From the NCBI GenBank assembly GCA_946406145.1, contig CAMJJL010000021.1, positions 1 through 33,439 of the forward strand: a stretch of DNA of 33,439 nucleotides, read 5' to 3'. The number at the start of each line of letters is the position of its first letter. Within the stretch, counting starts at the first letter, position 1. A program made the position numbers and the translations under genes. This stretch comes from an uncultured Clostridia bacterium (GTDB lineage: Bacteria; Bacillota; Clostridia; Oscillospirales; Acutalibacteraceae). This document shows, piece by piece, positions 1-8,506 of the stretch. The notes under the pieces are model-generated. The model was not told the DNA's origin and made no database searches. It was given only the letters and a program-made list of their open reading frames with translations.

Positions 1-289
1 GGAGGATGATAGACGTACTGTTCCTAACTTATATACTTTTTCGACAAACTGAACGCAGGACGTTCTCACGAACGCCCTGCGTTTTTCTGCTTGTAATGGA
101 TTGTCATACGAAACCTAAATAAAACCCCTTATCATCGATTGCGCTAAATTCCTCACAGCATTGTCAGACTCCTTGACAGGCGGCCTGCCTGCGTCGTCCT
201 TCGCGCTCTGCGAAATTCATCACTCATACCTGATGAAATCTTTTTATCAAGGATGAGTATCAACAGGAGGAGCACTTCCCTCCCCGACT
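1..289. other. Intergenic region at the left edge
   Basis: No convincing gene is seen here. The first 51 bases may hold the tail of something outside the window. A short open frame from base 6 to about 120 lacks coding character and runs through the terminator-like hairpin at 52-87. The stretch from about 90 to 260 has several short inverted repeats and resembles degenerate intergenic repeat DNA, but I could not assign it to a family. Confidence 0.5.
52..87 (+). terminator. Rho-independent terminator
   Basis: Fourteen-base arms at 52-65 and 70-83 pair around a four-base loop (TCAC), with one G-U pair, and are followed by a run of T on the plus strand. It probably ends a gene lying left of the window. 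It could also serve the minus-strand operon that stops at 290, though the A run on that side is weak. Confidence 0.7.
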
Positions 290-2317
290 TTAAAAATATT
301 TTATCATGGTGAAAATGTTAGAACCGTCCTTGTATTCATAGTAGGTCTCATCCATCACCTTTTTCACAAGGAAAATACCGAGTCCGCCGATCTGGCGCTC
401 CGATGCACTGAGCGTCGTGTCGGGATCGGGCTTTGCGAGCGGATCATAGGGAACGCCCTGATCGATAAAGGTCAGAGAAACGGAATCTTTATTCTTTGAA
501 AGAATAATCTCAGCCTTACCCTTACCATCGCCATACGCGTAAGTCGCGATATTGACGAAGATCTCTTCGATCGCCAGATCCAGCTGCATCATATCCTTCA
601 TAGAGAAACCCGTATCGTCGAGATGTTGATGGATAAACTCATTCACTCGTTCAAGCTCATCTCTTTGAGCATCTACAATTAAACGAAAAGACATTTGCTC
701 TCCTTTCATTTCCAGGCAAACAGCGGTCATATCATCGAACTGCGGCGCTTCTCCGACAAAGTCGTTAACGCTTTGGATGACGCCCTCGATGATCCCCTGC
801 GGATTCTTTTCTTTATGCTGATTCAGCGCTTTAAGCATTCCGTCGATCATCATCATCCGGTTGTCCTGATCTGTCGCCTCGGGAATACCGTCGGTATACA
901 GGAACAGCTTATCGCCGGATGACAATGAAAATTCGACATCACGGTATTTGACCGTATCTATCGCGCCGATGACAAAGCCGTGTCGGGATTTGAGCAATTC
1001 AAAATCACCGTTTTTGCGCATGACGGCAGGATCCTCGTGTCCGGCGTTGGCACAAATCATCTTGCCGGTCGACAGCTGCAGGAAGCCCAGCCAAACCGTG
1101 ACGAACATATCCTCGGGATTATGCTTGCAAACGCGCTCATTCACGGCACGGAGCACCTCGGCAGGCGAGACGTCAAAATGCGATAACTCGTTGACAAGGA
1201 TCTTGGTGACCATCATAAACAGCGCCGCAGGGATTCCCTTGCCGGATACGTCGGCGATGACGAGCGCCAGATGATCGTCATCGATGAGGAAGAAATCATA
1301 GAAGTCGCCGCCGACCTCCTTAGCAGGCGTCATCGAGGCATAGATGTCAAAATCGGTGCGATCGGGGAACGCCGGGAAGTTATTCGGCAGGGAATTCGCC
1401 TGGATCGCCGTCGCAAGAGATAACTCCGTACCGATACGCTCTTTCTCCGCGGTCGCGACCGTCAGATGGTCGATGTATTGGAGCATTTCTTCCTCCATCT
1501 TATCGATCGAGGTCGCCAGCACCGAGATATCCTCAATATAACTGATTTCCGCTCCCAGCTTTTCACCAGGCTTGTTCTCCGACGCAAAACGCTTTGCCTC
1601 GCGGATGATCTTGTGGATCGGGCGGATGATCTGCTTGCGCAGGTAAACAGCGGAAACGATGACAGAAAGGAGCATCAGCAATGCCGTAGAACAGGCGATG
1701 ATGATCAGATAGGGTCTGCGTGCCTCCACCATGCGATCCATCATACGCTGGACGCACAAGACAGAAACGGTCTCACCCTTGGAATTCTTCAGCGGAACCA
1801 GCGTCGTGATATGCGGCGGCGCGCCTCTGAGGTTATCCGTGCGGTAAATGGTGCCGTAGTCGAGGCTGCCGTCATACAGCTGACGGTAGGTTTCCCGATA
1901 CTCGTCGTTGGTCGTATCATGCACCGAGCCCAGTTCCCACTCGGTATAGGGCGCATCCCGTCCGACGCAGTTAAAGACCGATACAAAGTGATTGTAGTCG
2001 GTCGTATCCACCTTGATCACATAGATCAGGGATACATCCATTTTTAAGCAATAGGTGTCCAGCTTCAGCTTTGCCTGCTGATAGTTTTCATTATGAACGC
2101 CTTCACGCAGGTATTGGTCAATCTCGTCGCCATTGACGATCGTCGCCGCGGTATCAGCCATATGGTAAGTGGTGTGATCGTACTCGAGCTCAAACGATTT
2201 GGTGAAGCTGCCGTAGCCGATCACTGATACCAGAATGCTGAAAACCAGCAGCAGGAACACGGTAAAGGTGATGATATTCGCTTCCAGATTAGAAAACAGT
2301 TTTTTGAAGATTTTCAT
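290..2317 (-). CDS. Membrane sensor with PP2C (SpoIIE/RsbU) phosphatase and anti-sigma kinase domains
   Basis: This 675-residue protein has a membrane segment at about 15-36, an extracytoplasmic sensor region to about 200, a second membrane segment at 203-226 and a HAMP-like linker to about 285. A SpoIIE/PP2C phosphatase domain follows at about 310-537, with metal-binding acids in GGDFYDFF (338), ADVSGKG (356) and FDDMT (528-529). The last 130 residues are a GHKL ATPase of the RsbW/SpoIIAB type, with EExxxN (584-589), DQG (619-621) and GGLGI (644-648). In this family the phosphatase dephosphorylates a STAS antagonist and the ATPase phosphorylates it. Here both opposing activities lie in one sensor chain. 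It is the last gene of a three-gene operon, 12 bases after the STAS-kinase gene, which is the likely substrate. A GAGGA ribosome site precedes the ATG. The signal sensed is unknown. Confidence 0.9.
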   Translation of the reverse strand: MKIFKKLFSNLEANIITFTVFLLLVFSILVSVIGYGSFTKSFELEYDHTTYHMADTAATIVNGDEIDQYLREGVHNENYQQAKLKLDTYCLKMDVSLIYVIKVDTTDYNHFVSVFNCVGRDAPYTEWELGSVHDTTNDEYRETYRQLYDGSLDYGTIYRTDNLRGAPPHITTLVPLKNSKGETVSVLCVQRMMDRMVEARRPYLIIIACSTALLMLLSVIVSAVYLRKQIIRPIHKIIREAKRFASENKPGEKLGAEISYIEDISVLATSIDKMEEEMLQYIDHLTVATAEKERIGTELSLATAIQANSLPNNFPAFPDRTDFDIYASMTPAKEVGGDFYDFFLIDDDHLALVIADVSGKGIPAALFMMVTKILVNELSHFDVSPAEVLRAVNERVCKHNPEDMFVTVWLGFLQLSTGKMICANAGHEDPAVMRKNGDFELLKSRHGFVIGAIDTVKYRDVEFSLSSGDKLFLYTDGIPEATDQDNRMMMIDGMLKALNQHKEKNPQGIIEGVIQSVNDFVGEAPQFDDMTAVCLEMKGEQMSFRLIVDAQRDELERVNEFIHQHLDDTGFSMKDMMQLDLAIEEIFVNIATYAYGDGKGKAEIILSKNKDSVSLTFIDQGVPYDPLAKPDPDTTLSASERQIGGLGIFLVKKVMDETYYEYKDGSNIFTMIKYF

Positions 2318-2329
2318 AATCGTTTTCCT

Positions 2330-3499
2330 CTAGAATGTCAGCGTATCCAGATGATCGATCGAGCGCACGATGCGGTCACGGCACTCTTCCAACAGCCTTT
2401 TACCCTCGGGCGTATCTTGTTCGCCGAGTCGAAGGATCCTGCGCAGTACACGCAGCAGTCCGATGACAGAAGCCTTCTCCTTGACCTCATTGATTCTTGC
2501 TTCATCATCGGTATCGAGGTAAAGCTCCAGAATACGGTGCAAAAGCGGCTTGACGACGCTTTCATCTACTGACAGGAAGTTCATAAAGACATTCGGATCA
2601 CAGATACCAAAGCCCTCGTACGCGTTGTATATACACGCCAGCTCATAGATCGGATGACCCGCGCTGAGCGTATCCATGTCGATCAGCAGCGCCTCATCCT
2701 CGTACTGCATGATATTCTTGATATGCAGATCACCGTGCAGCATGGTGCCCGTCTCGGGGATCGTCTTGATCAGTGCGCTGAGCTTAGCAAAGTGCTCCGG
2801 ATCAAAGCTGCTCTTTGCCTCATCGAGCCACTGACGACCGACGTCGCTGTGAAGCGGTATTCCCACGGGCGCCTCTGTTCCGTGCAATGTTTTTGCCAGC
2901 TCGACCGTCTGCTGCGCAACAAACTCGATCTGTGTCGGATCCTGCTGCAGCAGCTCGGCAAAGGTCCTTGCGTTGATCAGCTCAAAGATTGAGCCGTAGC
3001 GATCCCCTACCTTCACAATGCCGAAGGGGATCGCGGTGGGGATACCCAGGATGAATGCGGTACGGGACATTTCATGCTCCGCCTTGATGTGGTCGAGGGT
3101 ATCCGCTTCACTGTACACCTTGACGATAGTGTCGTTATCGATACGGTAGATCACGCCGTTAGCGCCCTTGCCGATGATCTTTTTGCCGGTAACATCAATA
3201 CATTTGAGCGCCTTATCAACCTGCATCATCTCCGTAAAGCCGGTCATTTCAAGGATCTCATAGACCTCGGAGTTGACGTCGATCAATTTGAGATTATGAT
3301 TATTCTTGAGCAGCTTTAAAATGATACGCAAACCGGCGCTGCTGATATAACTCAGATTCTCGGCGTCAAGAATCAGCTCATCATAATCCGATTTCTTGAT
3401 GATATTATTGATCTCTATCTCGACCGTCGGCGCACGATGTGAATCAATGCGCCCATCGAGCCAGATTGTCAGGGTACCATTATACAGCTGTGACTTCAT
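2330..3499 (-). CDS. STAS domain fused to an aminoglycoside-phosphotransferase-like kinase (TIGR02172-like)
   Basis: The ATG at 3499 is chosen because GGAGG lies five bases upstream; an in-frame TTG at 3511 would overlap that site. Residues 1-100 form a STAS domain with the phospho-acceptor region YISSAGL (Ser53/Ser54), as in SpoIIAA/RsbV antagonists. Residues 105-389 form an APH/choline-kinase-like domain with a glycine-rich loop (GKGANG, 110-115), a lysine in TIVKVY (127), the catalytic HGDLHIKN (255-262) and the metal-binding DMD (274-276). All key kinase residues are present, so it is probably active. Its substrate is unknown. The gene overlaps the end of the HD gene upstream by 20 bases, which suggests translational coupling, and it is followed by the phosphatase/anti-sigma kinase. 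I expect it to be the antagonist partner of that protein, with the kinase domain as output or a second input. Confidence 0.85.
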   Translation of the reverse strand: MKSQLYNGTLTIWLDGRIDSHRAPTVEIEINNIIKKSDYDELILDAENLSYISSAGLRIILKLLKNNHNLKLIDVNSEVYEILEMTGFTEMMQVDKALKCIDVTGKKIIGKGANGVIYRIDNDTIVKVYSEADTLDHIKAEHEMSRTAFILGIPTAIPFGIVKVGDRYGSIFELINARTFAELLQQDPTQIEFVAQQTVELAKTLHGTEAPVGIPLHSDVGRQWLDEAKSSFDPEHFAKLSALIKTIPETGTMLHGDLHIKNIMQYEDEALLIDMDTLSAGHPIYELACIYNAYEGFGICDPNVFMNFLSVDESVVKPLLHRILELYLDTDDEARINEVKEKASVIGLLRVLRRILRLGEQDTPEGKRLLEECRDRIVRSIDHLDTLTF

Positions 3500-4061
3500 G
3501 CTGACCTCCAAAAATGAGATTAATTAATACAACATATTCACGGTAGGCGGGGGTATCACTCAGCTCCTTGAGCGCATCTGCAACGGAGCGATAATACCGT
3601 TCCTGCACACGCTTATCCTTTTGATGAAAGAGATTCCACATCTCGTCGCCCTTCTCCTCATAAATACGGAACATAGAACGCGCGTTTGACAGCTTATCGG
3701 AGATCCACATGATCTTAACGGAATCATCACCGTTGGCATACAGACGCCGGAGCGATTCCTCTTTCCTCATCGCCCAGCTTTCCTCACGTGTCATCTCCGG
3801 GTATTCGTTTTCAGTCTCACCTTTCACGAGCTGCGCTACCCGTTCGCCGAACTCCTGCCGGATCTCATCCAGCGTCACATCGGTATCCTCAACCGTGTCA
3901 TGGAGCATCACCGCCGCGAGCACCTCGCGATCATCCGTCAGCGTCGAGGCGATCGTTACCGCCTCCATCGGATGCAGGATGTACGGTGTGCCGCTCTTTT
4001 TTCGAACCTGTCCCTCATGAGCGCGCAGCGCAAACGCAACTGATTTTTCTAATAAATCCAT
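3480..4061 (-). CDS. SpoT/MESH1-like HD-domain phosphohydrolase
   Basis: This 193-residue protein matches the (p)ppGpp hydrolase domain of RelA/SpoT proteins: RAHEGQVRKKSGTPYILHP near the start, LHDTVEDTD at 53-61 (His54, Asp55, Glu58, Asp59), a following FGxxV segment and SDKLSNAR near 120. There is no synthetase, TGS or ACT domain, so it is a stand-alone small hydrolase (SAH type). The family cleaves the 3'-pyrophosphate of (p)ppGpp with Mn2+, although some members act on other nucleotides. It is the first gene of the signalling operon, with AGGTGA before the ATG and a promoter at 4093-4121. Its coupling to the STAS-kinase gene suggests that alarmone turnover and partner switching are linked here. 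The fold assignment is firm; the substrate is inferred. Confidence 0.85.
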   Translation of the reverse strand: MDLLEKSVAFALRAHEGQVRKKSGTPYILHPMEAVTIASTLTDDREVLAAVMLHDTVEDTDVTLDEIRQEFGERVAQLVKGETENEYPEMTREESWAMRKEESLRRLYANGDDSVKIMWISDKLSNARSMFRIYEEKGDEMWNLFHQKDKRVQERYYRSVADALKELSDTPAYREYVVLINLIFGGQHEVTAV

Positions 4062-4092
4062 TCTATCACCTAATGAATATCTATTTATGGAT

Positions 4093-4121
4093 ATACTACC
4101 ACGAAAACCATATTATTGCAA
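4093..4121 (-). promoter_or_regulatory. Promoter of the signalling operon
   Basis: On the minus strand TTGCAA (4121-4116), a 17-base spacer and TAGTAT (4098-4093) form a housekeeping-type promoter about 30 bases upstream of the HD gene ATG. Confidence 0.55.
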
Positions 4122-4140
4122 GTGAAATAGGGATAAAATC

Positions 4141-4172
4141 AGGGAGCAGACCGAAGTCTGCTCCCTTTATCG
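4141..4172 (-). terminator. Hairpin, probable terminator of the pullulanase gene
   Basis: Perfect 11-base arms (4141-4151 and 4156-4166) pair around CGAA, which reads TTCG on the minus strand. The minus-strand sequence after it is only moderately T-rich (GATTTTAT), so termination efficiency is uncertain. Confidence 0.6.
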
Positions 4173-4339
4173 GAATCATTCTGTTTCGATTATGATCGAA
4201 CGGGTTAAGATCAATCCCGGGAAGTAACCTGATATTGGCTCTGACTGTCCCGGGTACCGTCCTTCCGGTAACCTTTATGGCTGAACTCGGTGATATCCTC
4301 GGTTTGAGCGAATTTGCTCAGGATAATACCGGCGCCGCC

Positions 4340-7300
4340 TTAGAGATCATAGAAGTCGACCATGTAGTGACCTTCGCTGTCCTTATCGGTCATGTAAACG
4401 CCGATAGAGCCGTTGAACGGGATATCGACCGTCTGCTGGTTGCCGTCGTTGATGATGTAGTTGGTCATACCTGCAGGCATCTCAAAGGTGTAGCGCTGCT
4501 CACCGTATTCGTTGGTATCGAGATAGGTCATCTCAACGCCGGGCCATGCTACGGGACCATCGCCGTCGCCCCAGTAATAGATATGGATGTTACTGAAGCC
4601 CTTGTTGTTGGAGAAGATGATGGTTCTGCCGGAATCATCGTCATCATGGTCATCATCGTCTTCGATCGGAACAGCGCTCAGCGCAACATATGCGGCATAG
4701 CAGTCATCATAGCCTGCGTCGATATCAGTGGGATCGGAAGAGGGATCCATCGCGACAGCGGCGTAGTCAGCCAGCGCCTTCTGCGCCTGGAGGTAAGCGG
4801 GATTAGCGCTGTAGGTCGGGGAAGAATACTTCTTGACCAGTGCGCTCAGCGCGTTATAGGTGTTGAGGAACTCGTCATAGGTATGCTCGCCTACAGGAGC
4901 CTCACCGACGATCTGACCGGTACGGTTGCCCTTGACCTTCATCTCAGCAAGATAGCGCTGGATGTAAGTAAGGTCGGTAGCGGTAGCATTGCCGTCGTTG
5001 TTCACATCAGCAACGGTCTTCTGATCATTAGTCAGGGAGGTGATATTCGACAGCGCTCTCTGCAGAACGGTAGCGTCCATGATGGTAACATAGCCGTCGC
5101 CGTCCAGATCACCGTATTTCTGCTTATCGGGTGTAGGCTCAGCCTGATCGGTGTAGAGATATACAACGTTCAGGACGCCGGGCTGATAGAAGCCGGACGC
5201 CAGCGCCGGAGCGATATAATTGCGGTTGAGAGAGGTATCGGGAGTAGTGGTGTAGGTCTGGTTGGAACGAACGTTGGTAAAGGACTTGGTGACGTCGGGA
5301 GAGAGCTTCTCGCCTGTCTCAAGGTCGATATGAGAGGTAACGATGGAGCAGTTGAAGCTGGTGACGTTATCCTTGATCCAAGCCTCACCGGCAACTTCGT
5401 AACCGGGCTCGCCCTGATCCGGAACCTGCGCGTTCGCGTTGGTGTTGTGGAACATGACATAGCAAGCAGAGGACGGAACGTTAACAACCAGCCACTTGGA
5501 ATCGGACTGATCGGGATCATCGTTCATCTTGGAGGCGTCTCTCTTACCCTGATTAGCCCATGCGCCCAGAGGCTCATTGCCCTGATCGTCATATGCATAG
5601 CAGTTGACCCAGGACCAACCCTTTGCATTGTAATAATGCACCTTGGTGGAGGTGTTGGAGAGCTTGTTGTAATAGAAGTTGAAGGTGGCGGGAGAAGCGG
5701 AATCGAATACGCCTACAGTGTTGCCGGGAACCTTCGCGGTATCGAGCTGATAGCCCTGTACACGAGTCGCGGGGATGGAGAACTTGTCGCCGTCCTTCAG
5801 GCGATACTTCATCGGAGCCTTTGCCTGTCCGTTAGTCGCGTTATCAATGAAGTTAACACTCAGATAACCGGAACCGATCTCTCTGGTGTAGCCATATTTT
5901 ACGGTGATATTCTGTCCTGCAACCGCCTTACCGGAGGTAGCGTTACCGGAAGCGTTAGACACGGTGTTGCTCAAGGAGTGATCGAACAGGATGGAAAGAT
6001 CCTGAGAAGCACGCCATGTCTGACCCTCTTTGTACTCGAACTGCTCGGTCTTAACCTTTTTATAAGAGCCGGAAGCGGAATCGCGAGTGTAATGCTCAAC
6101 AGTCAGCTTGGAGGTACCGAGAGCAGGCTGGGTGTAGTTGCCGAAGGAAGCAGAGTCAACGAGGACGACGCTGCTCCAGGCAGGAACGCTGTAGGAACCG
6201 GAAGCAGTGCCCAGAGAAGTGGTGCCTGCCTTGGTGCCGTTCGCAACGACGGTCCAGGAACCGCTGCAGGAGATGGACTTCGCGGAAGCGGAGTTGTTCA
6301 GCGCAACGATAACCTTGTTCCACTCGCCGGACTTGTTGTTGGTGATCTGCCAAGCAGTGCAGCCGGAGACAGTGGAAACGGCGTTCGCGGTGGTGTCGCC
6401 GAAGGCGGAAACTGCCTTACGGATCGCGACCAGACCTGCATAGTAATCCGCAACATCCTTATATTTGGAAGCACGGTTCCAGTTGATCGCATTCATGTTG
6501 TCAGGTGAACGATAGGAGTTCTGATCGCCGTACTTGGTGCGGCAGAACTCGGTACCTGCTACGGTGAACGGAATACCCTGAGCGGTCAGAGCGGAGGTCA
6601 GACCGAGCTTGACCTGACCGAGCACCTTGGCATCGGTGGTCTCAACGATATTCTTGTTGGTGTTATACAGGGTGGGATCGTCCTTACCGGTCTTGAAGCC
6701 GGAGGTCTTGTTCGCGGCTAAGATCTTGTCGAAGAGCGTGAAGTTATCGTGGTTATCGGTGTACTGGATCATCTGCTCGGGCTTAGCGCCGGAGAAATCG
6801 GATGCCGTACCGCCGGCAGCCTTCAGAACCTCGGTAGCAGCGCCGCCGTTGAGGAAGCCGGTACCGGTAGCGGTCTCATGGCTGCCCTTGAGAGCGTCGG
6901 AGTAGCCTTCATTGAAGCCGCCGACTCTGGTCAAAGAAGCGATGTTGCCCTTATTGACAGCGTTGCTGATACCGATGTCGGAACCGCCTGCCCAAGGCTC
7001 ACCGTACATCAGAATACGGGAATCGACCTGATCCAGAGCGGATCTCCAAGCCTTGACGGAGGTGGTGTCAAAGCAACCCATCAGGTCGAAACGGAAACCG
7101 TCGATATGATACTCGTTGACCCAGTAGAGCAGAGAATCCTGGATGTACTTACGGGTCATTGCCTTCTCGGTGGAGAGAACGTTGCCCAGACCCGAACCGT
7201 TGTGGTAGGTGTTGCCTGCCATGTTGGACATACGATAGTAGTATTTCGGAACCGTCTTGGAGAACGGAGAACCCTCACGAACGAAGGTGTGGTTGTAAAC

Positions 7301-8206
7301 AACGTCCATCACAACGGAGATACCGCGGTCATGCAGCGCCTGAACCAGCATCTTGAATTCCTGGATACGAGTGTTGCCGTTGTAGGGATCGGATGAATAG
7401 GAACCTTCGGGAACGTTATAGTTCTTAGGATCATAACCCCAGTTGCGCTTGATCTGATTATCGGTCTCATCGATGGAAGCAAAGTCCTCGATCGGCATCA
7501 GCTGTACGCAGTTGACGTTGTGCTCCACAAGATAGTCAACGCAGGAAGCGATCTTGCCCTCGCCGCCCACAGTGGTGTTGCCTTCGGTGAACGCGAGGTA
7601 CTTACCGCGGTTCGCCTCACTTACGCCGGAGGAAACGTCGATCGAAAAATCACGAACGTGAATTTCCCATACGACCGCTTCACCGGGGTTGTTGAACAGA
7701 ACATGGCTGTCCTGATCCCAGCCGACAGGGTCGGTGGAGTCGAGGTCAACGACCATGGAACGGTCACCGTTCGCGCCGACGCCCTTTGCATACGGGTCAA
7801 CCGTCTCGTTGACGACGCCGTCACGGGTGACGAGATAGGTGTAATAGGTGTTCTTGAGGTCGCCGGACTTGGTCAGGGACCAGATACCGGTGGTGCTGTT
7901 GTAGGTCATAGCGGAGGTGCCGAGGACGGCAGCGCCTGACTCAGCGTCGGTACCGGTGGTAAACATTTTTACCATCACAGAGGTAGCTTCGGGAGCCCAC
8001 ACCTTAAAGGTAGTGGCGGTCGGCGTATAGGTAGCGCCGAGACCGGTTTCCTTTGCTGCCTGAGCTGCATAGGTGTTCTCGAGATAACTCTGATTGGCAT
8101 AACCGGTGCCGGACAGATCCGCCTCAGCGGCAGAAGCCGCTACGGTGAATACTGACATCAGCATCAGTACAGCCAGAGCTACGGAGATAATCCTACGAAT
8201 TTTCAT
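4340..8206 (-). CDS. Secreted dockerin-bearing type I pullulanase with starch-binding modules
   Basis: The start at 8206 has AAGGAGAGG upstream and gives a signal peptide (about 1-28, ending ASAAEA) and 1288 residues in all. Next come a CBM48-like domain and a GH13 barrel with the type I pullulanase signature NWGYDP (about 254) and the four GH13 regions: VVMDVVYNH (about 299), GFRFDLMG (nucleophile Asp), MYGEPW (acid Glu, about 401) and YTDNHDN (about 489). After the catalytic part there are beta-rich, MucBP-like repeats and a starch-binding-like module with WSWVNCYAY at about 880. A duplicated dockerin lies at about 1027-1090 (GDLDGDGYVTIMDAT and DVNNDGNATATDLTYIQR). A linker and a CBM26-like module with HIYYWGDGDGPVAWPG end the protein. 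It should cleave alpha-1,6 bonds of amylopectin or pullulan while anchored to a cohesin, as in the amylosome of R. bromii. An internal rather than terminal dockerin is less usual. Confidence 0.93.
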   Translation of the reverse strand: MKIRRIISVALAVLMLMSVFTVAASAAEADLSGTGYANQSYLENTYAAQAAKETGLGATYTPTATTFKVWAPEATSVMVKMFTTGTDAESGAAVLGTSAMTYNSTTGIWSLTKSGDLKNTYYTYLVTRDGVVNETVDPYAKGVGANGDRSMVVDLDSTDPVGWDQDSHVLFNNPGEAVVWEIHVRDFSIDVSSGVSEANRGKYLAFTEGNTTVGGEGKIASCVDYLVEHNVNCVQLMPIEDFASIDETDNQIKRNWGYDPKNYNVPEGSYSSDPYNGNTRIQEFKMLVQALHDRGISVVMDVVYNHTFVREGSPFSKTVPKYYYRMSNMAGNTYHNGSGLGNVLSTEKAMTRKYIQDSLLYWVNEYHIDGFRFDLMGCFDTTSVKAWRSALDQVDSRILMYGEPWAGGSDIGISNAVNKGNIASLTRVGGFNEGYSDALKGSHETATGTGFLNGGAATEVLKAAGGTASDFSGAKPEQMIQYTDNHDNFTLFDKILAANKTSGFKTGKDDPTLYNTNKNIVETTDAKVLGQVKLGLTSALTAQGIPFTVAGTEFCRTKYGDQNSYRSPDNMNAINWNRASKYKDVADYYAGLVAIRKAVSAFGDTTANAVSTVSGCTAWQITNNKSGEWNKVIVALNNSASAKSISCSGSWTVVANGTKAGTTSLGTASGSYSVPAWSSVVLVDSASFGNYTQPALGTSKLTVEHYTRDSASGSYKKVKTEQFEYKEGQTWRASQDLSILFDHSLSNTVSNASGNATSGKAVAGQNITVKYGYTREIGSGYLSVNFIDNATNGQAKAPMKYRLKDGDKFSIPATRVQGYQLDTAKVPGNTVGVFDSASPATFNFYYNKLSNTSTKVHYYNAKGWSWVNCYAYDDQGNEPLGAWANQGKRDASKMNDDPDQSDSKWLVVNVPSSACYVMFHNTNANAQVPDQGEPGYEVAGEAWIKDNVTSFNCSIVTSHIDLETGEKLSPDVTKSFTNVRSNQTYTTTPDTSLNRNYIAPALASGFYQPGVLNVVYLYTDQAEPTPDKQKYGDLDGDGYVTIMDATVLQRALSNITSLTNDQKTVADVNNDGNATATDLTYIQRYLAEMKVKGNRTGQIVGEAPVGEHTYDEFLNTYNALSALVKKYSSPTYSANPAYLQAQKALADYAAVAMDPSSDPTDIDAGYDDCYAAYVALSAVPIEDDDDHDDDDSGRTIIFSNNKGFSNIHIYYWGDGDGPVAWPGVEMTYLDTNEYGEQRYTFEMPAGMTNYIINDGNQQTVDIPFNGSIGVYMTDKDSEGHYMVDFYDL

Positions 8207-8279
8207 GTAATCCTCTCCTTCATAAAGAATACGTACTGTGAATCGGCATGTCACAAGACATACTAATCCAGTTACATCC

Positions 8280-8288
8280 ATTATAGCA
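8280..8288 (-). promoter_or_regulatory. Extended -10 promoter of the pullulanase gene
   Basis: On the minus strand TGC precedes TATAAT (8285-8280), an extended -10 element. The -35 candidate at 8308-8303 (TTTATT) is poor. The leader to the ATG would be about 65-70 bases. Confidence 0.5.
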
Positions 8289-8458
8289 TAACAACAAAAA
8301 TAAATAAATGAAAATCAGAATATTTAGTGACGATGTTTTGCACAATCTTTTTGACTGTTTTTTGTTGATAATGACAAAGCAAGATTCTATTTGCACAAAA
8401 AATACTGTGTCGCTGTTTTCGACAGAAAACGGTTTCCTCGTCTATTATTCCGAAACAG

Positions 8459-8485
8459 AAAAAAGGCGTTTCAAATCGAAACGCC
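8459..8485 (-). terminator. Terminator of the permuted ROK-like gene
   Basis: Arms GGCGTTTC (8465-8472) and GAAACGCC (8478-8485) enclose a five-base loop. Reading on the minus strand, a run of six T follows (8464-8459). It lies 22 bases after the stop codon at 8507. Confidence 0.8.
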
Positions 8486-8506
8486 TCCTTCTTAATATAT
8501 CATATA

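Noticed and set aside
6..120. Short plus-strand open frame at the left edge
   Set aside because: It crosses a terminator hairpin and shows no recognisable protein features.
4235..6508. 757-codon plus-strand open frame opposite the pullulanase gene
   Set aside because: It is a shadow of the strong codon bias of the minus-strand gene. It lacks a ribosome site and recognisable domains, while the opposite strand has full GH13, dockerin and CBM motifs.
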